Shown: positions 8,779 through 17,146, counted from the stretch's first letter. The stretch is 64,000 bases of DNA from Micromonospora sp. FIMYZ51 (GCF_038246755.1 NZ_CP134706.1:5707501-5771500), one strand, 5' to 3'. Numbers and translations are program-made. The notes: a model not told the origin generated them from the letters alone.

Positions 8779-8896
8779 ATGCGGTTTCGGGCTGTCCGGG
8801 TCGGCTGGGTGGACGCCGAGCCGGCCGGAGTTGGAGCAGGCCATCCGCGACTTTCTCGCCGAGATTGATCCCGCCACCGGTTATCTGGCGCAATGA
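8779..8896 (+). pseudogene. possible frameshifted fragment of a small gene
   Basis: The 349-nt gap between the methyltransferase start (8554) and the MFS stop (8904) contains no intact gene. Near its right end, AAGGGAG precedes an ATG at 8779 that reads MRFRAVRVGWVDAEP and then loses sense. A neighbouring frame continues with well-composed ELEQAIRDFLAEIDPATGY and stops at 8896. A single frameshift would join them into a peptide of about 39 residues. The family is not recognised, and chance coding-like sequence cannot be excluded. Nothing else is seen in the gap. Confidence 0.25.
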
Positions 8897-8903
8897 CTGC
8901 CGC

Positions 8904-10295
8904 TCACGTGTCGGCTGCCCGGTTGTTGCCGGGCATCAGCGTGATGGTGGCGACGATGCCGAGGGCCGCCACCGCGGCGCCGAGCAGTTGCACGGTGCCG
9001 TAGGCCGCGCCCGCGCCGAGCATGGTGAGGAACACCGCCACCGAGAGGGCTCCCCCGACGTGGCTTGTCGACTCGAAGAGCGCGGAGGCGGTACCCCGGT
9101 CGTCGGGAGCCGCGTTGCCGACGCTTTCCCGGGTCAGCGCCACGTAGATGGGGCCGGCGCTGATGCCCCAGCCGACCAGCCAGGCGACCACGACGGGCAG
9201 GGATCCGCCGGTGCCCACCGCCACCCCGACGAGAGTGCCGGCGCAGAGCGCGAGCGCCACCACCGCGACGGTGCGGGGACCGTACCGTCGGATGAGGTTT
9301 CCGGCCGGCACGGCGCTGAGCAGCGCGCCAAGCAGGACCGGGGCGAGCACGAGGCCGGTCTGCGCGGCGGAGAGCCCGTGGACCTGCTGGAGGTAGAGGC
9401 TGCCCACGACGACGACCGCCGCGTACGACGCCGAGTGCGCCGCGAACGCCAGGCAACTGGCCATCAGCGACCGCGACCGCAGCAGGCCGGGCTTGAGCAG
9501 CGGGTTGCGCATCCGGCGTTCGAGCGGGACGAGGACGGCCAGCAGGAACAGGCCGGTGCCGAGGAAGGACAGCGCGGGCCAGGGCGCTCCCGGCTCGGAG
9601 ATTCGGCTAGCGCCGTAGATCAGGGCGAGCAGCCCGCCGGTGGCCAGGACGGCTCCGGCGACATCCAGCGACCGCCGGTCGGTGGCCACGGGCGGATCCG
9701 GCGGCAGCAGTCGCCGGGTGGCGATCACCGCCACGATCCCCACCGGGACGACGGCGAGGAAGATCCAGCGCCAGCCCCAGTACGAGGTGATCAGGCCGCC
9801 GCAAACGGCACCCGCGAGGCCGGCCGTGTTGGCCGCGGCGGCGACCACCGCGAAGACCCGGCTGCGCCAGGGCTCGTCGGGAAAGAGGGCGGCTGCCGAC
9901 GCCAGGGCAGCGGGGATGGCGAAGGCGGCACCGAGGCCCTGGAGGACCCGGCCGGCGAGCAGCGGGATGAGCGCCGAGGCCAGGCCAGCGAGGACCAGGC
10001 CGAGGGTGTTGACCACCAGGCTGATGATGATCAGCCGCCGCTGTCCCCAGAGGTCGCAGACCCGCCCGCCGAGCAACAGGAAACCGCCGATGCTCAGCGA
10101 GTACAGGGTGATCACCCATTGCAGCCGGTCGGGCGCGATGTCGAACTGCGTCGCGATCTGCGGCAGGGCGGTGGCCACGGCGAGGCTGTCGAAAAGCACC
10201 AGGAACATGACGCTGGCCAGGACCAGGGCGACGGGCCAGCGGCGTACCGGCTGCGGCGGAGCCGGGGGTGCCGGCGCGGTCAGTGCTGGTTCCAT
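8904..10295 (-). CDS. MFS drug:H+ antiporter, DHA2 (EmrB/QacA) type
   Basis: A 463-aa integral membrane exporter with roughly 14 hydrophobic segments. LFDSLAVATALPQIATQF in TM1 is the DHA2 family signature, and GGRVCDLWGQRRLIIIS is the loop 2-3 motif. The ATG at 10295 is preceded by GGAGGA. Members export drugs, dyes or secondary metabolites using the proton gradient. It stands next to a MOSC-domain gene and a methyltransferase, but there is no local regulator to suggest a ligand. Confidence 0.9.
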   Translation of the reverse strand: MEPALTAPAPPAPPQPVRRWPVALVLASVMFLVLFDSLAVATALPQIATQFDIAPDRLQWVITLYSLSIGGFLLLGGRVCDLWGQRRLIIISLVVNTLGLVLAGLASALIPLLAGRVLQGLGAAFAIPAALASAAALFPDEPWRSRVFAVVAAAANTAGLAGAVCGGLITSYWGWRWIFLAVVPVGIVAVIATRRLLPPDPPVATDRRSLDVAGAVLATGGLLALIYGASRISEPGAPWPALSFLGTGLFLLAVLVPLERRMRNPLLKPGLLRSRSLMASCLAFAAHSASYAAVVVVGSLYLQQVHGLSAAQTGLVLAPVLLGALLSAVPAGNLIRRYGPRTVAVVALALCAGTLVGVAVGTGGSLPVVVAWLVGWGISAGPIYVALTRESVGNAAPDDRGTASALFESTSHVGGALSVAVFLTMLGAGAAYGTVQLLGAAVAALGIVATITLMPGNNRAADT

Positions 10296-10356
10296 CGGTC
10301 CTCCATCCCCACTGCGAAGGAGGGCAGCGGATCTGCTGCCGGGCCGGTGGATCGGG

Positions 10357-11013
10357 TTATCCGGCGGCAACCCGCCGACGGATCTGGGCCCGGTCCTCGG
10401 CGGGCAGGGCGTCGGCGACCAACAGCTGCGGCAACAGCTCCGGCTCGATGGTCAACGCGCGGAAGGCGAACTCGACGGTGACCTGGTGGTCGGGCCGGTG
10501 CAGCACCTCGATCGGGTCGGTGGCGCGGACCTCGCCGGGCTCGATCACCCGCAGGTACGCGCCGGGCACTGCCGCCTGCGTGAACCGCTTGATCCAGCCG
10601 CGCTCCTGGAGCCAGCCCTGGAACGTCCCGCACGGGATCCGTGGGCAGGAGATCTCCAGGACGACGTCCGACCCGATCCGCCAGCGCTCGCCGATCAGCG
10701 CGCGGTTGACGTCGACTCCGACGGTCGTCAGGTTCTCCCCGAAGGAGCCGTCGCCGAGGGTGCGACCCAACTCCGCCGCCCAGCGGTCGAGATCTTCCCG
10801 CGCGTAGGCGTAGACGGCCTGGTCGACACCGCCGTGGTGCTTGACGTCGTAGACCCGGTCGCCCACCAGACCTACCTCGCCGGTGCCCTTGGCACCGGGC
10901 ACGACCACGGCCACCGGACCCTCGACCGGCCGCTTGTCGATGCCGGTCAGCTCGGGCCCGGCCTTCCAGGGGTTGGGTCGCGGCCTGCCGACGTTCACCG
11001 AGCGCACCTGCAT
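10357..11013 (-). CDS. MOSC domain protein (YiiM-like)
   Basis: A 218-aa protein of the MOSC superfamily, which binds molybdenum cofactor or its sulfurated form. The segments VGDRVYDVKHHGGVDQAVYAY, GENLTTVGVDVNRALIGERW and ISCPRIPCGTFQGW are typical of YiiM; the Cys in PCGTF is the likely cofactor-ligating residue. YiiM-type proteins reduce N-hydroxylated compounds such as 6-hydroxylaminopurine. It lies 61 nt upstream of the MFS exporter on the same strand and could share a transcript. The start is ATG at 11013. Confidence 0.9.
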   Translation of the reverse strand: MQVRSVNVGRPRPNPWKAGPELTGIDKRPVEGPVAVVVPGAKGTGEVGLVGDRVYDVKHHGGVDQAVYAYAREDLDRWAAELGRTLGDGSFGENLTTVGVDVNRALIGERWRIGSDVVLEISCPRIPCGTFQGWLQERGWIKRFTQAAVPGAYLRVIEPGEVRATDPIEVLHRPDHQVTVEFAFRALTIEPELLPQLLVADALPAEDRAQIRRRVAAG

Positions 11014-11101
11014 GAGACGACGGTACGGCGCAGGCCGGCGGCACGCAGGCCCGGGGGTCCGCCCGAGGCGGTGCGGCGGTTGCGCTCCGGCCGGCGTCCG
11101 T

Positions 11102-11640
11102 CAGGCCGCGATCTGCTCCGTCGCGCGTACCGACGCGGCGAGCAGGGCGTCGTCGCCGCACCGGGCGTACGCCTCGATGGCGGCGTCCGCGAACTTGATC
11201 GTGTGGGCGTCGCCGGAGTCCACCGCGCGCCGTATCACCTCGGCGACGTCCCGCCGGGGCCGGACCGGCGGGGCGGGCCCGGATGCCGGCGCGCTGGTCG
11301 GGCACCCGGGGCACCGCGTCGAGCGCGGTACGCGGGTCGGTGATCGGGTACGGTCCGGCGCCAGCGGCTGCCAGCGGGCCGCCCAGTAGGCCAGCCCCTG
11401 CCCGAGTTCGGTGACACGTGGGGTGCTCTCCCAGTCGAGCAGTGCGCACGGCGTGACCGACCCGGATCACGCCATGGGTGGCACCGGCCGCGATGCCGGG
11501 CAGCAGGCGCGGCCACCAAACGGCCGAGCGCCTCCCGCCACGGCGCGTCGGCCAACTCCCGATCGAAGTAGTCCAGCCAGTCGCCGGTACGCACCGGATC
11601 GCGCAGCGGCGACGCCAGGACTTGAAGTTCGGTTCAGGTC
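11102..11640 (-). pseudogene. decayed questin oxidase-like (DUF4243) gene, 3' portion
   Basis: No open frame spans this stretch, yet consecutive frames on the minus strand give a recognisable protein. The fragments are RTGDWLDYFDRELADAPWRE, then RLLPGIAAGATHGVIRVGHA, then LLDWESTPRVTELGQGLAYW, then DPRTALDAVP, and finally DSGDAHTIKFADAAIEAYAR up to a stop at 11102. The order and GATHG-IR-GHA motif fit the questin oxidase-like family. At least four frame changes and loss of the N-terminal half mark it as a pseudogene. The family assignment is from memory of its motifs. Confidence 0.6.
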
Positions 11641-11797
11641 AACCCGATCGGTGGGGTCGGGTGGATCGGGTCGCGGCCACGGATGAACCGGCGGCGGCCG
11701 GGTATGTAGGCCCGTCCTGGTGGAGTGACGACCTCCCGGTCGCGGTGCCGCGACCGGCCCGGCCGGGCGGGTCGGCATGACCCGCCCGGCGGCGGGG

Positions 11798-12337
11798 TCA
11801 GGTGGTCAGCCAGTTCCAGGCGTCCACGATCCACTGGGTCTGTTGCAGGTAGGCGATGCCCAGGCCGGTCAGGAAGACGGCGGTGACCAGGTGGGCGCCC
11901 CGGGCGCTGCGCCGGATCCGGCCCAGTTGCCGTTCCAGCACCAACCGGCCCAGCAGCCGGGCGAGCGCGAAGAGCCCGGCCGCCACCAGCAGGCTCAGCA
12001 CGAAGATCAGAAACTGCCCGGCCAGGTCACCGCCGCCGGAGATCGCCCAGATGCCCCAGCACACGAAGGCGAACAGCACCCCCGCCATGCTCCACTCGCC
12101 GCCCCGCTTCAGCTGCGCCACGTGCCAGCTCAACGGCCGGCGCGGCGCCGGCTCACCCGGCCAACCGGTGCCGGTCGGCTCGTGTTCCATGGTCGGGAAC
12201 GGCTCGGTGGGCGACGTCCGGGGCCCGACCGAGGCCACGCCGCGCCGGAACGGATCGCGCTGCGTCGGCACTGCGCCATCCGGCTGCGGCGGCACCTCCA
12301 CGGTCCGTTCCGCCCACGGCTGCTTCTGGTCGGCCAT
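11798..12337 (-). CDS. conserved membrane protein
   Basis: A 179-aa protein with a polar, proline-rich N-terminal cytoplasmic part (about 80 residues) and three predicted transmembrane helices: AGVLFAFVCWGIWAIS, FLIFVLSLLVAAGLFALA and VTAVFLTGLGIAYL. The ATG at 12337 follows GGAGGGGACGAG. It diverges from the Eis-like acetyltransferase gene. The function is unknown; the arrangement resembles small actinobacterial membrane proteins of unassigned role. Confidence 0.8.
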   Translation of the reverse strand: MADQKQPWAERTVEVPPQPDGAVPTQRDPFRRGVASVGPRTSPTEPFPTMEHEPTGTGWPGEPAPRRPLSWHVAQLKRGGEWSMAGVLFAFVCWGIWAISGGGDLAGQFLIFVLSLLVAAGLFALARLLGRLVLERQLGRIRRSARGAHLVTAVFLTGLGIAYLQQTQWIVDAWNWLTT

Positions 12338-12451
12338 CTCGTCCCCTCCCCTTGGCCGGCGGCGCGCCCCCGACCACCGCTTGTGACTTCGAGGGTAGCC
12401 AGCCGGCAAATGGGTCGCCGTCGCCGCACCGATCGGTTAGACACAACCGGT

Positions 12452-13684
12452 GTGACAACCTCTTCGCTGCCCATCGAGACCGCCCGCGTCGAAGACTTCG
12501 ACGAGATGAACCGGTTCCTCAACACTCTCTTCCATCACGCCCTCGAACCCGAGGCCTACGAGGCCGAGAAGGCGATCTTCGAACCGGCGCGGGCGCTCGT
12601 GGTGCGCGACGGTGCGGAGCTGGTGGCCACCGCCACGGCCTTCACCCGGGACCTGGCCGTACCCGGCGGCGAGGTACCGGCGGCACACGTCAGCATGGTC
12701 GGGGTCGCCCCCACCCATCGGCGCCGGGGCCTGCTCACCGCCATGATGCACAGGCAGCTACGGGACATCCGCGACGCCGGCCGGGAGCCGGTGGCGGTGC
12801 TCTGGGCCAGTGAGGGCCGGATCTACCCCCGCTTCGGCTACGGGTTGGCGTCGCAGCGCCTCGAGATCGACAGTGTCACCGCCGAGCTGCGGCTGCCCGC
12901 CCCGACCCCCGACGAGGGCCGGCTACGGCTGGACCTGCCGGCCAATCGCCGGCCCGACCTCGCCCGGGTGTACGACCAGGCGCGGCTGGACCGGCCCGGC
13001 TGGTCCGCCCGGGACGACAGGTGGTGGCGGTACGTGCTGGTCGACCCGGAGTCACAGCGCGGCGGTGCCACCGAACGGCGGGTGGTGCTGCACGAGGGCC
13101 CCGACGGCGTCGACGGGTACGGACTGTTCCGCACCAAGGCCGAGTGGGACAGTGGCGGCCCGAAGTCCACCACCACCGTCGACGAGGTGGTGGCGACCAG
13201 CCCGGCGGCGTACCGGGCGATCTGGCGGATGCTGCTGTCGATCGACCTGACCCGGCGGCTGACCTCCAACCGGGCAGCGGTGGACGAGCCGCTGCTCTGG
13301 CTTGTCGACGAGCCACGCCGGCTCGGCGTCCGGCAGATCGACGCCCTCTGGGTACGCGTGGTGGACGTACCGGCCGCGCTGGCCGCCCGACGCTACGCCA
13401 CCGACCTCGACGTGGTCATCGAGGTGACCGACGACCTGCTGCCGGAGAACACCGGTCGGTGGCGCCTGGTCGGCGGGCCGAAGACCGCCAGTTGCACCCC
13501 GGCGACCGGACCGGCCGACCTGGCCTGCGACGTACGCTGCCTCGGCGAGCTGTTCCTCGGTGGTGCCAGCCTCACCACGCTGGCCGCCGCCGGCCGGGTA
13601 CGCGAACTGCGCTCCGGTGCCCTCGCCGAAACCACCCCCGCCTTCACCTGGCACCGCGCCCCCTCCGCCATGGAAGTCTTCTAA
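12452..13684 (+). CDS. Eis-family GNAT N-acetyltransferase
   Basis: A 410-aa acetyltransferase of the Eis type, with an N-terminal GNAT domain, a second GNAT-like domain and a C-terminal SCP2-like domain. The acetyl-CoA loop VGVAPTHRRRGLLTAMM fits the V-x-V-x-P-x-x-R-R-R-G motif. A C-terminal Phe (EVF at the end) supplies the terminal carboxylate used as general base in Eis enzymes. Such proteins acetylate aminoglycosides and other polyamines. The GTG at 12452 gives the standard N-terminus. Downstream lies the long C/G-rich inverted structure. Confidence 0.9.
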   Translation: MTTSSLPIETARVEDFDEMNRFLNTLFHHALEPEAYEAEKAIFEPARALVVRDGAELVATATAFTRDLAVPGGEVPAAHVSMVGVAPTHRRRGLLTAMMHRQLRDIRDAGREPVAVLWASEGRIYPRFGYGLASQRLEIDSVTAELRLPAPTPDEGRLRLDLPANRRPDLARVYDQARLDRPGWSARDDRWWRYVLVDPESQRGGATERRVVLHEGPDGVDGYGLFRTKAEWDSGGPKSTTTVDEVVATSPAAYRAIWRMLLSIDLTRRLTSNRAAVDEPLLWLVDEPRRLGVRQIDALWVRVVDVPAALAARRYATDLDVVIEVTDDLLPENTGRWRLVGGPKTASCTPATGPADLACDVRCLGELFLGGASLTTLAAAGRVRELRSGALAETTPAFTWHRAPSAMEVF

Positions 13685-13910
13685 CCCACCCCGCCCACCC
13701 CACCCCACCCCACCCCACCTCGCCCCACCCACCCCGCCCCACCCCGGCCCGGCGATCTTGCACTTTTGGTCGCTTGAATGTCAGCATTCGCCGCTTTTGC
13801 CCAGACGGTAAGTGCATGATCGCGGGGGCGGGGTGGGGCGGGCGGGGTGGGGTGGGGTGGGTGGGCGGGGTGGGCGAGCGAGGTGGGGTGGGGTGGGGTG
13901 GGAGGTACGG
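13685..13910. repeat. large C-rich/G-rich inverted structure around a 72-nt palindromic core
   Basis: The whole interval between two genes is one imperfect inverted repeat. The left arm (13685-13750) is built of CCCCACC/CCCGCCC units on the plus strand, and the right arm (13824-13905) of GGGGTGG/GGGCGGG units. Between them is a core with arms GCGATCTTGCACTT (13752-13765) and AAGTGCATGATCGC (13810-13823), paired at 13 of 14 positions. The runs of three to five G can form G-quadruplexes on either strand. It follows the Eis-like stop directly and ends just before the next gene's start, so it may terminate transcription or shape the next leader. Confidence 0.8.
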
Positions 13911-13917
13911 TCGGGGG

Positions 13918-14241
13918 ATGGCGGAGGCGGAGCGGCGGCGGCGACGGCACCGACACCACGGCGGGCAGGAGACGGGCACCGACGAGGGTGTCCGCGCGAC
14001 GACCCCGGGCGTGCACGACGGTGGTGAACCGCCACGTGGCCGCCGTACCGGCACCGCCGAGGAAGGCGAACGAGGGCTGCGCGGGCTGGTCGGCTCCGGC
14101 TCGTCACAGGTGAGCGTGACGGCGGCGATGCGGGCCCGGGACGCCGCCCGCCCCAGCGAGGACGACCTCGCCGAGGCCGCGGCCCGGCTCGTCATCGTCC
14201 GCCGCAACTGGACCCCCCGCGACGAACTACCCCGCCGCTGA
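13918..14241 (+). CDS. conserved hypothetical protein, small and charged
   Basis: A 107-aa protein with a very basic N-terminus (ERRRRRHRHH), a low-complexity Gly/Thr/Glu middle and a better-structured C-terminal 50 residues (AAMRARDAARPSEDDLAEAA, then IVRRNWTPRDELPRR). That C-terminal block resembles a conserved actinobacterial segment of unknown role. The ATG at 13918 is preceded directly by a G-run. The neighbouring G-rich repeat forms its entire upstream region, so expression may depend on that structure. Confidence 0.6.
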   Translation: MAEAERRRRRHRHHGGQETGTDEGVRATTPGVHDGGEPPRGRRTGTAEEGERGLRGLVGSGSSQVSVTAAMRARDAARPSEDDLAEAAARLVIVRRNWTPRDELPRR

Positions 14242-14362
14242 CCCGACGGGCGGCTCCCGACGGCGCTGACGGCACCACGGGTACGCCAGGGCAGCAGCCT
14301 CGCCCGCCCGGCCAACCGCTCCCGCAGATGCGGGACCGCGCCCGCCCGCCGGTCGGTAGCTG

Positions 14363-14430
14363 CTGCCCCGGGCCGCGGTCAGGGCAGGTCGGGCAGCTGC
14401 CCCGGGCCGCGGTCAGGGCAGGTCGGGCAG
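14363..14430. repeat. 34-bp tandem duplication covering the rpiB stop codon
   Basis: The unit CTGCCCCGGGCCGCGGTCAG... (34 nt) occurs at 14363-14396 and again, identically, at 14397-14430. The right copy contains the last codons and TGA of rpiB. The left copy is an out-of-gene duplicate, indicating a recent slippage or duplication event. Confidence 0.9.
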
Positions 14431-14880
14431 CTGCCCGGTCTTCTCGTACTCCGTCACCTGGGCGATCCGCCGGGCGTGCCGGTCGCTGCCAGAGAACCCG
14501 GTGGTCAGGAACGCCTCCACGATGGCGGTGGCCTCGTCGAGAGTGTGCTGGCGGGCACCGACCGCGACCACGTTGGCGTCGTTGTGCTGCCGGCCGAGCT
14601 GTGCGGTCTCCACGCTCCAGGCCAGCGCCGCCCGGACCCCGGCGACCTTGTTGGCGGCGATCTGCTCACCGTTGCCCGAGCCGCCGATGACCACACCCAG
14701 GCTGCCCGCGTCGGCCACCACACGGGTGCCGGTGTGCAGGCAGAAGGCCGGGTAGTCGTCGTCGGGGTCGTAACCGTGCGGGCCGACGTCGACCACCTCG
14801 TACCCCTGCTTGGCCAGGTGGTTGGCCAGGTGCACCTTCAACTCGAAACCGGCGTGATCGGATCCCAGGTAGACGCGCAT
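14413..14880 (-). CDS. rpiB: ribose-5-phosphate isomerase B
   Basis: A 155-aa sugar-phosphate isomerase interconverting ribose 5-phosphate and ribulose 5-phosphate in the pentose phosphate pathway. The N-terminus MRVYLGSDHAGFELK carries the phosphate-binding SDHAG motif, and VVIGGSGNGEQIAANKV forms the anion hole. The usual catalytic Cys is missing; the Glu in NGEQ lies where the Mycobacterium-type enzymes use a glutamate base. The start is ATG at 14880. The 3' end is part of a tandem duplication. Confidence 0.95.
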   Translation of the reverse strand: MRVYLGSDHAGFELKVHLANHLAKQGYEVVDVGPHGYDPDDDYPAFCLHTGTRVVADAGSLGVVIGGSGNGEQIAANKVAGVRAALAWSVETAQLGRQHNDANVVAVGARQHTLDEATAIVEAFLTTGFSGSDRHARRIAQVTEYEKTGQLPDLP

Positions 14881-14949
14881 ACCGGGCAGTCTGTCAGGCC
14901 CGCCCAGCCCGCCACCGCCGGGGCGGCGCCAGACCGGACGGGCGCCAGA

Positions 14950-16155
14950 TCACACCCCGTCCGGCAGCTCGGCGACCACCAGGCCGCCACGCGCCTTCGG
15001 GGTGAACCAGGTGCTCTTGCGTGGCATCTTCTCCCGAGCCAGGTTCACCGCGACGAAATCGTCGACGGTCACCGGCGCGATGAGCACGGCCAGCTCGGCC
15101 CGCCCAGCCCCGACCTCACCGGTCAACCAGCTCGCCGGGTAGTCACCGCCGACATAGGTGATCCGCTTGTCGCCCGGATCCAACCCGAGAGCGTCGCGCA
15201 GCAGCAACCGCTCGACCAGAGCATGATCGAGGTTCTCCAACCGGCTCGCGCCGGTGTGCGGCAGCGTCATCGCGTACGCCTGACCGGGCAGCTGGAGCAC
15301 GACGGTGCCGCCGGCCGCCGGGACCTCGACCGGACCCTCGACCGGGGTGAGCTGCGCACCGACCGCGCGCAGCCGGTCCAGCAGCTCCTGCGGCGTGGTC
15401 GGCAGCTCGCTGACCAGGCGGTTGTACGGCTGGATCGCCACCGAGGCGGGCGTGGTGACCACCGCCAGGAAACGAGGCAGCCCGCCGGTCTGCGCGGCCA
15501 GGCTGCGGTGGTTGCCGTCGGCGACGACCAGCTCGCCGCCACCCGCCAGCGCAGTCAGCTCGTCCTGTGCCGGCCCGGGGCCGATCGGCCAGATGGCGTG
15601 GGTACGCCCAGCCTGGTCGGTGTCGGTCGCGGCGGGCACACCGGCCGCGTCGGTGGCCGCAGCCAGCGCGGCATGAAGTTCATCGCCCCGCCCGGTCTGC
15701 AACAGCAGCACCGGCGAGAGCAGATGACCCAGCGCCTCGGCCAGGGCGACCCGCTCACGCACCTTGGCGATGAACACGTCCTCGTTGCGGATGACCAGGC
15801 CCGGCTCGTCGGCGCGGGTGGAGATCTGATCGGTGTCGACCATGGCGAACAGCCCGTAGGCCGACTCCTCGCCCGGGGCGCTGATCCGGTACAGCACCAC
15901 CACCCGCTCGGCCGGCGTGTAGCTGCCGTCGGCCTTCGCCTCGGCCAGCCGGCTCACCGCATCCGGAAGAGCGTCACTGAAAGACTTGCCGAGGCTCTCG
16001 GGAGCCCGGTGCGGCATCTCGATGCCGAGGGCACTGTGCGGGTTCGCCTCGATGATCGCGGTGATCTCCGCGTCGTCGGCGAACTCGTCGTAATTCTGCG
16101 CACCCGTGCCGCCTGTGGTGATCCAGGCCCGGGTGATCGGATGCACGACCGTCAT
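14950..16155 (-). CDS. DUF1015 family protein
   Basis: A 401-aa cytoplasmic protein of the widespread DUF1015 (HTH-kinase-like in some annotations) family. The segment LVVADGNHRSLAA matches its conserved DGHHR-type motif, and the ending EKMPRKSTWFTPKARGGLV fits the conserved F-x-P-K C-terminus. The biochemical role is not established, although some family members are annotated as SerA-linked. The ATG at 16155 begins MTVVHPITRAW. A copy of the 52-nt element is 66 nt upstream. Confidence 0.85.
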   Translation of the reverse strand: MTVVHPITRAWITTGGTGAQNYDEFADDAEITAIIEANPHSALGIEMPHRAPESLGKSFSDALPDAVSRLAEAKADGSYTPAERVVVLYRISAPGEESAYGLFAMVDTDQISTRADEPGLVIRNEDVFIAKVRERVALAEALGHLLSPVLLLQTGRGDELHAALAAATDAAGVPAATDTDQAGRTHAIWPIGPGPAQDELTALAGGGELVVADGNHRSLAAQTGGLPRFLAVVTTPASVAIQPYNRLVSELPTTPQELLDRLRAVGAQLTPVEGPVEVPAAGGTVVLQLPGQAYAMTLPHTGASRLENLDHALVERLLLRDALGLDPGDKRITYVGGDYPASWLTGEVGAGRAELAVLIAPVTVDDFVAVNLAREKMPRKSTWFTPKARGGLVVAELPDGV

Positions 16156-16221
16156 GACCACTGACGCTACCGCCGCCCGACACTCCCCCGCCGCCGGACC
16201 CTCACCCCGCCCACTGGGTGA

Positions 16222-16273
16222 AAGGAAGGGCCCCCTATTAACGCCTGCGGTAGAGGAAGGGCCCCTTATTAAC
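16222..16273 (+). repeat. 52-nt GGGCCC element, copy A
   Basis: AAGGAAGGGCCCCC (16222-16235), TATTAACGCC, a TGCGGTAG spacer and a second half-unit AGGAAGGGCCCCTTATTAAC. It is intergenic, 22 nt beyond the 3' end of the small gene at 16296-16622. Copy B at 17090 is the nearly perfect inverted counterpart. Confidence 0.9.
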
Positions 16274-16295
16274 AGCCGCACTCGCCGGTTCGGCG

Positions 16296-16622
16296 CTAAC
16301 TGCCGTACGCTCCGGCTCGGCGATGGCGGCCAACGGGCCTGGGCGCTGCGGCGGGGCCGCGCGGTGGGATCGCTCGCGGGCCCTGGTTGCGCAGCTCCCG
16401 GCCGGGTGGAGTCAGCTGGGAGGTGGCCGGCACCCGGGCAACGCCCACCACGCTCGGTCGCGCCGGCGGCTCCTCCGGATCGTACGGAGACCGCTCCGGC
16501 CAGGCCGTCGGCCAGCGCGAGCGGTCCGCCAACCGGTACCCGGCGACGTCCGTCCTCTCCTCCTGGCTGCGTCCCTCCTCCTGGCTGAGTAGATCGTCGA
16601 CCGGCGCACGATGCTTGGCCAT
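16296..16622 (-). CDS. small hypothetical protein
   Basis: A 108-aa protein with a hydrophilic, Arg/Pro-rich sequence and no recognised domain; it begins MAKHRAPVDDLLSQEEGRSQ. The ATG at 16622 is supported by GGAGG seven bases upstream, which is the main argument for it being real. Codon composition is consistent with coding through most of its length. It sits between two inverted copies of the 52-nt element, beside a minisatellite, in a region with no other genes. Confidence 0.5.
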   Translation of the reverse strand: MAKHRAPVDDLLSQEEGRSQEERTDVAGYRLADRSRWPTAWPERSPYDPEEPPARPSVVGVARVPATSQLTPPGRELRNQGPRAIPPRGPAAAPRPVGRHRRAGAYGS

Positions 16623-16791
16623 CCGGCACCTCCACGAGTTGCGGACTGCGGGCAGCGAGCAGCGGGCAGCGATGCGACCCGCCGGATCGCCGCGGACAAC
16701 CATGCAAACGAGTCCGCGAATCGACCGGTGACGCTGCGCTCGTGCCGGCGGGTCTACCGGGGGGCGCGCTACCACCGACCCGGGCCGCGCC

Positions 16792-16953
16792 GCCGCCGGG
16801 CAGCACGGAGCCGCCGGGCAACGCGGAGCCGCCGGGCAACGCGGAGCCGCCGGGCAACGCGGAGCCGCCGGGCAGCACGGAGCCGCCGGGCAGCACGGAG
16901 CCGCCGGGCAGCACGGAGCCGCCGGGCAACGCGGAGCCGCCGGGCAACGCGGA
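16792..16953. repeat. 18-bp minisatellite, nine units
   Basis: Nine consecutive 18-nt units, either GCCGCCGGGCAACGCGGA or GCCGCCGGGCAGCACGGA, occur in the pattern one, three, three, two. They would encode six-residue repeats on either strand, but no credible gene contains them. The rest of 16623-17089 shows nothing supportable beyond this repeat. Confidence 0.95.
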
Positions 16954-17089
16954 GCCGCGCCGGACAGGCCATGGCTGCCGGCCCGGCGCGGCGCGGCACC
17001 CCCGCGTTGCCCGGCCGGGGCACGATCAAGCAGCGGTACGGCGCACCAGCGCGAGTGCGGGGTTAATCGCGAGTGCGGTGTTAGGCGGT

Positions 17090-17141
17090 GTTAATAAGGG
17101 GCCCTTCCTCTACCGCAGGCGTTAAAAGGGGGCCCTTCCTT
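17090..17141 (-). repeat. 52-nt GGGCCC element, copy B
   Basis: Inverted relative to copy A and nearly identical to it, including the TGCGGTAG spacer. It lies 5 nt beyond the stop of the DsbA-family gene, where it could act as a 3' hairpin. A short CGCACTCGC word also recurs near both copies. Confidence 0.9.
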
Positions 17142-17146
17142 ACACC

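Noticed and set aside
11641..11797. Further coding sequence upstream of the questin oxidase remnant
   Set aside because: No recognisable continuation of the N-terminal half; the region appears lost.
16722..16953. CRISPR array
   Set aside because: Units are contiguous with no unique spacers, so this is a minisatellite.
16295..17029. Long open frames through the 18-bp minisatellite (PGGSAL/GNAEPP-type repeats)
   Set aside because: Tandem 18-nt units keep several frames open on both strands. No ribosome-binding site or domain supports a protein.
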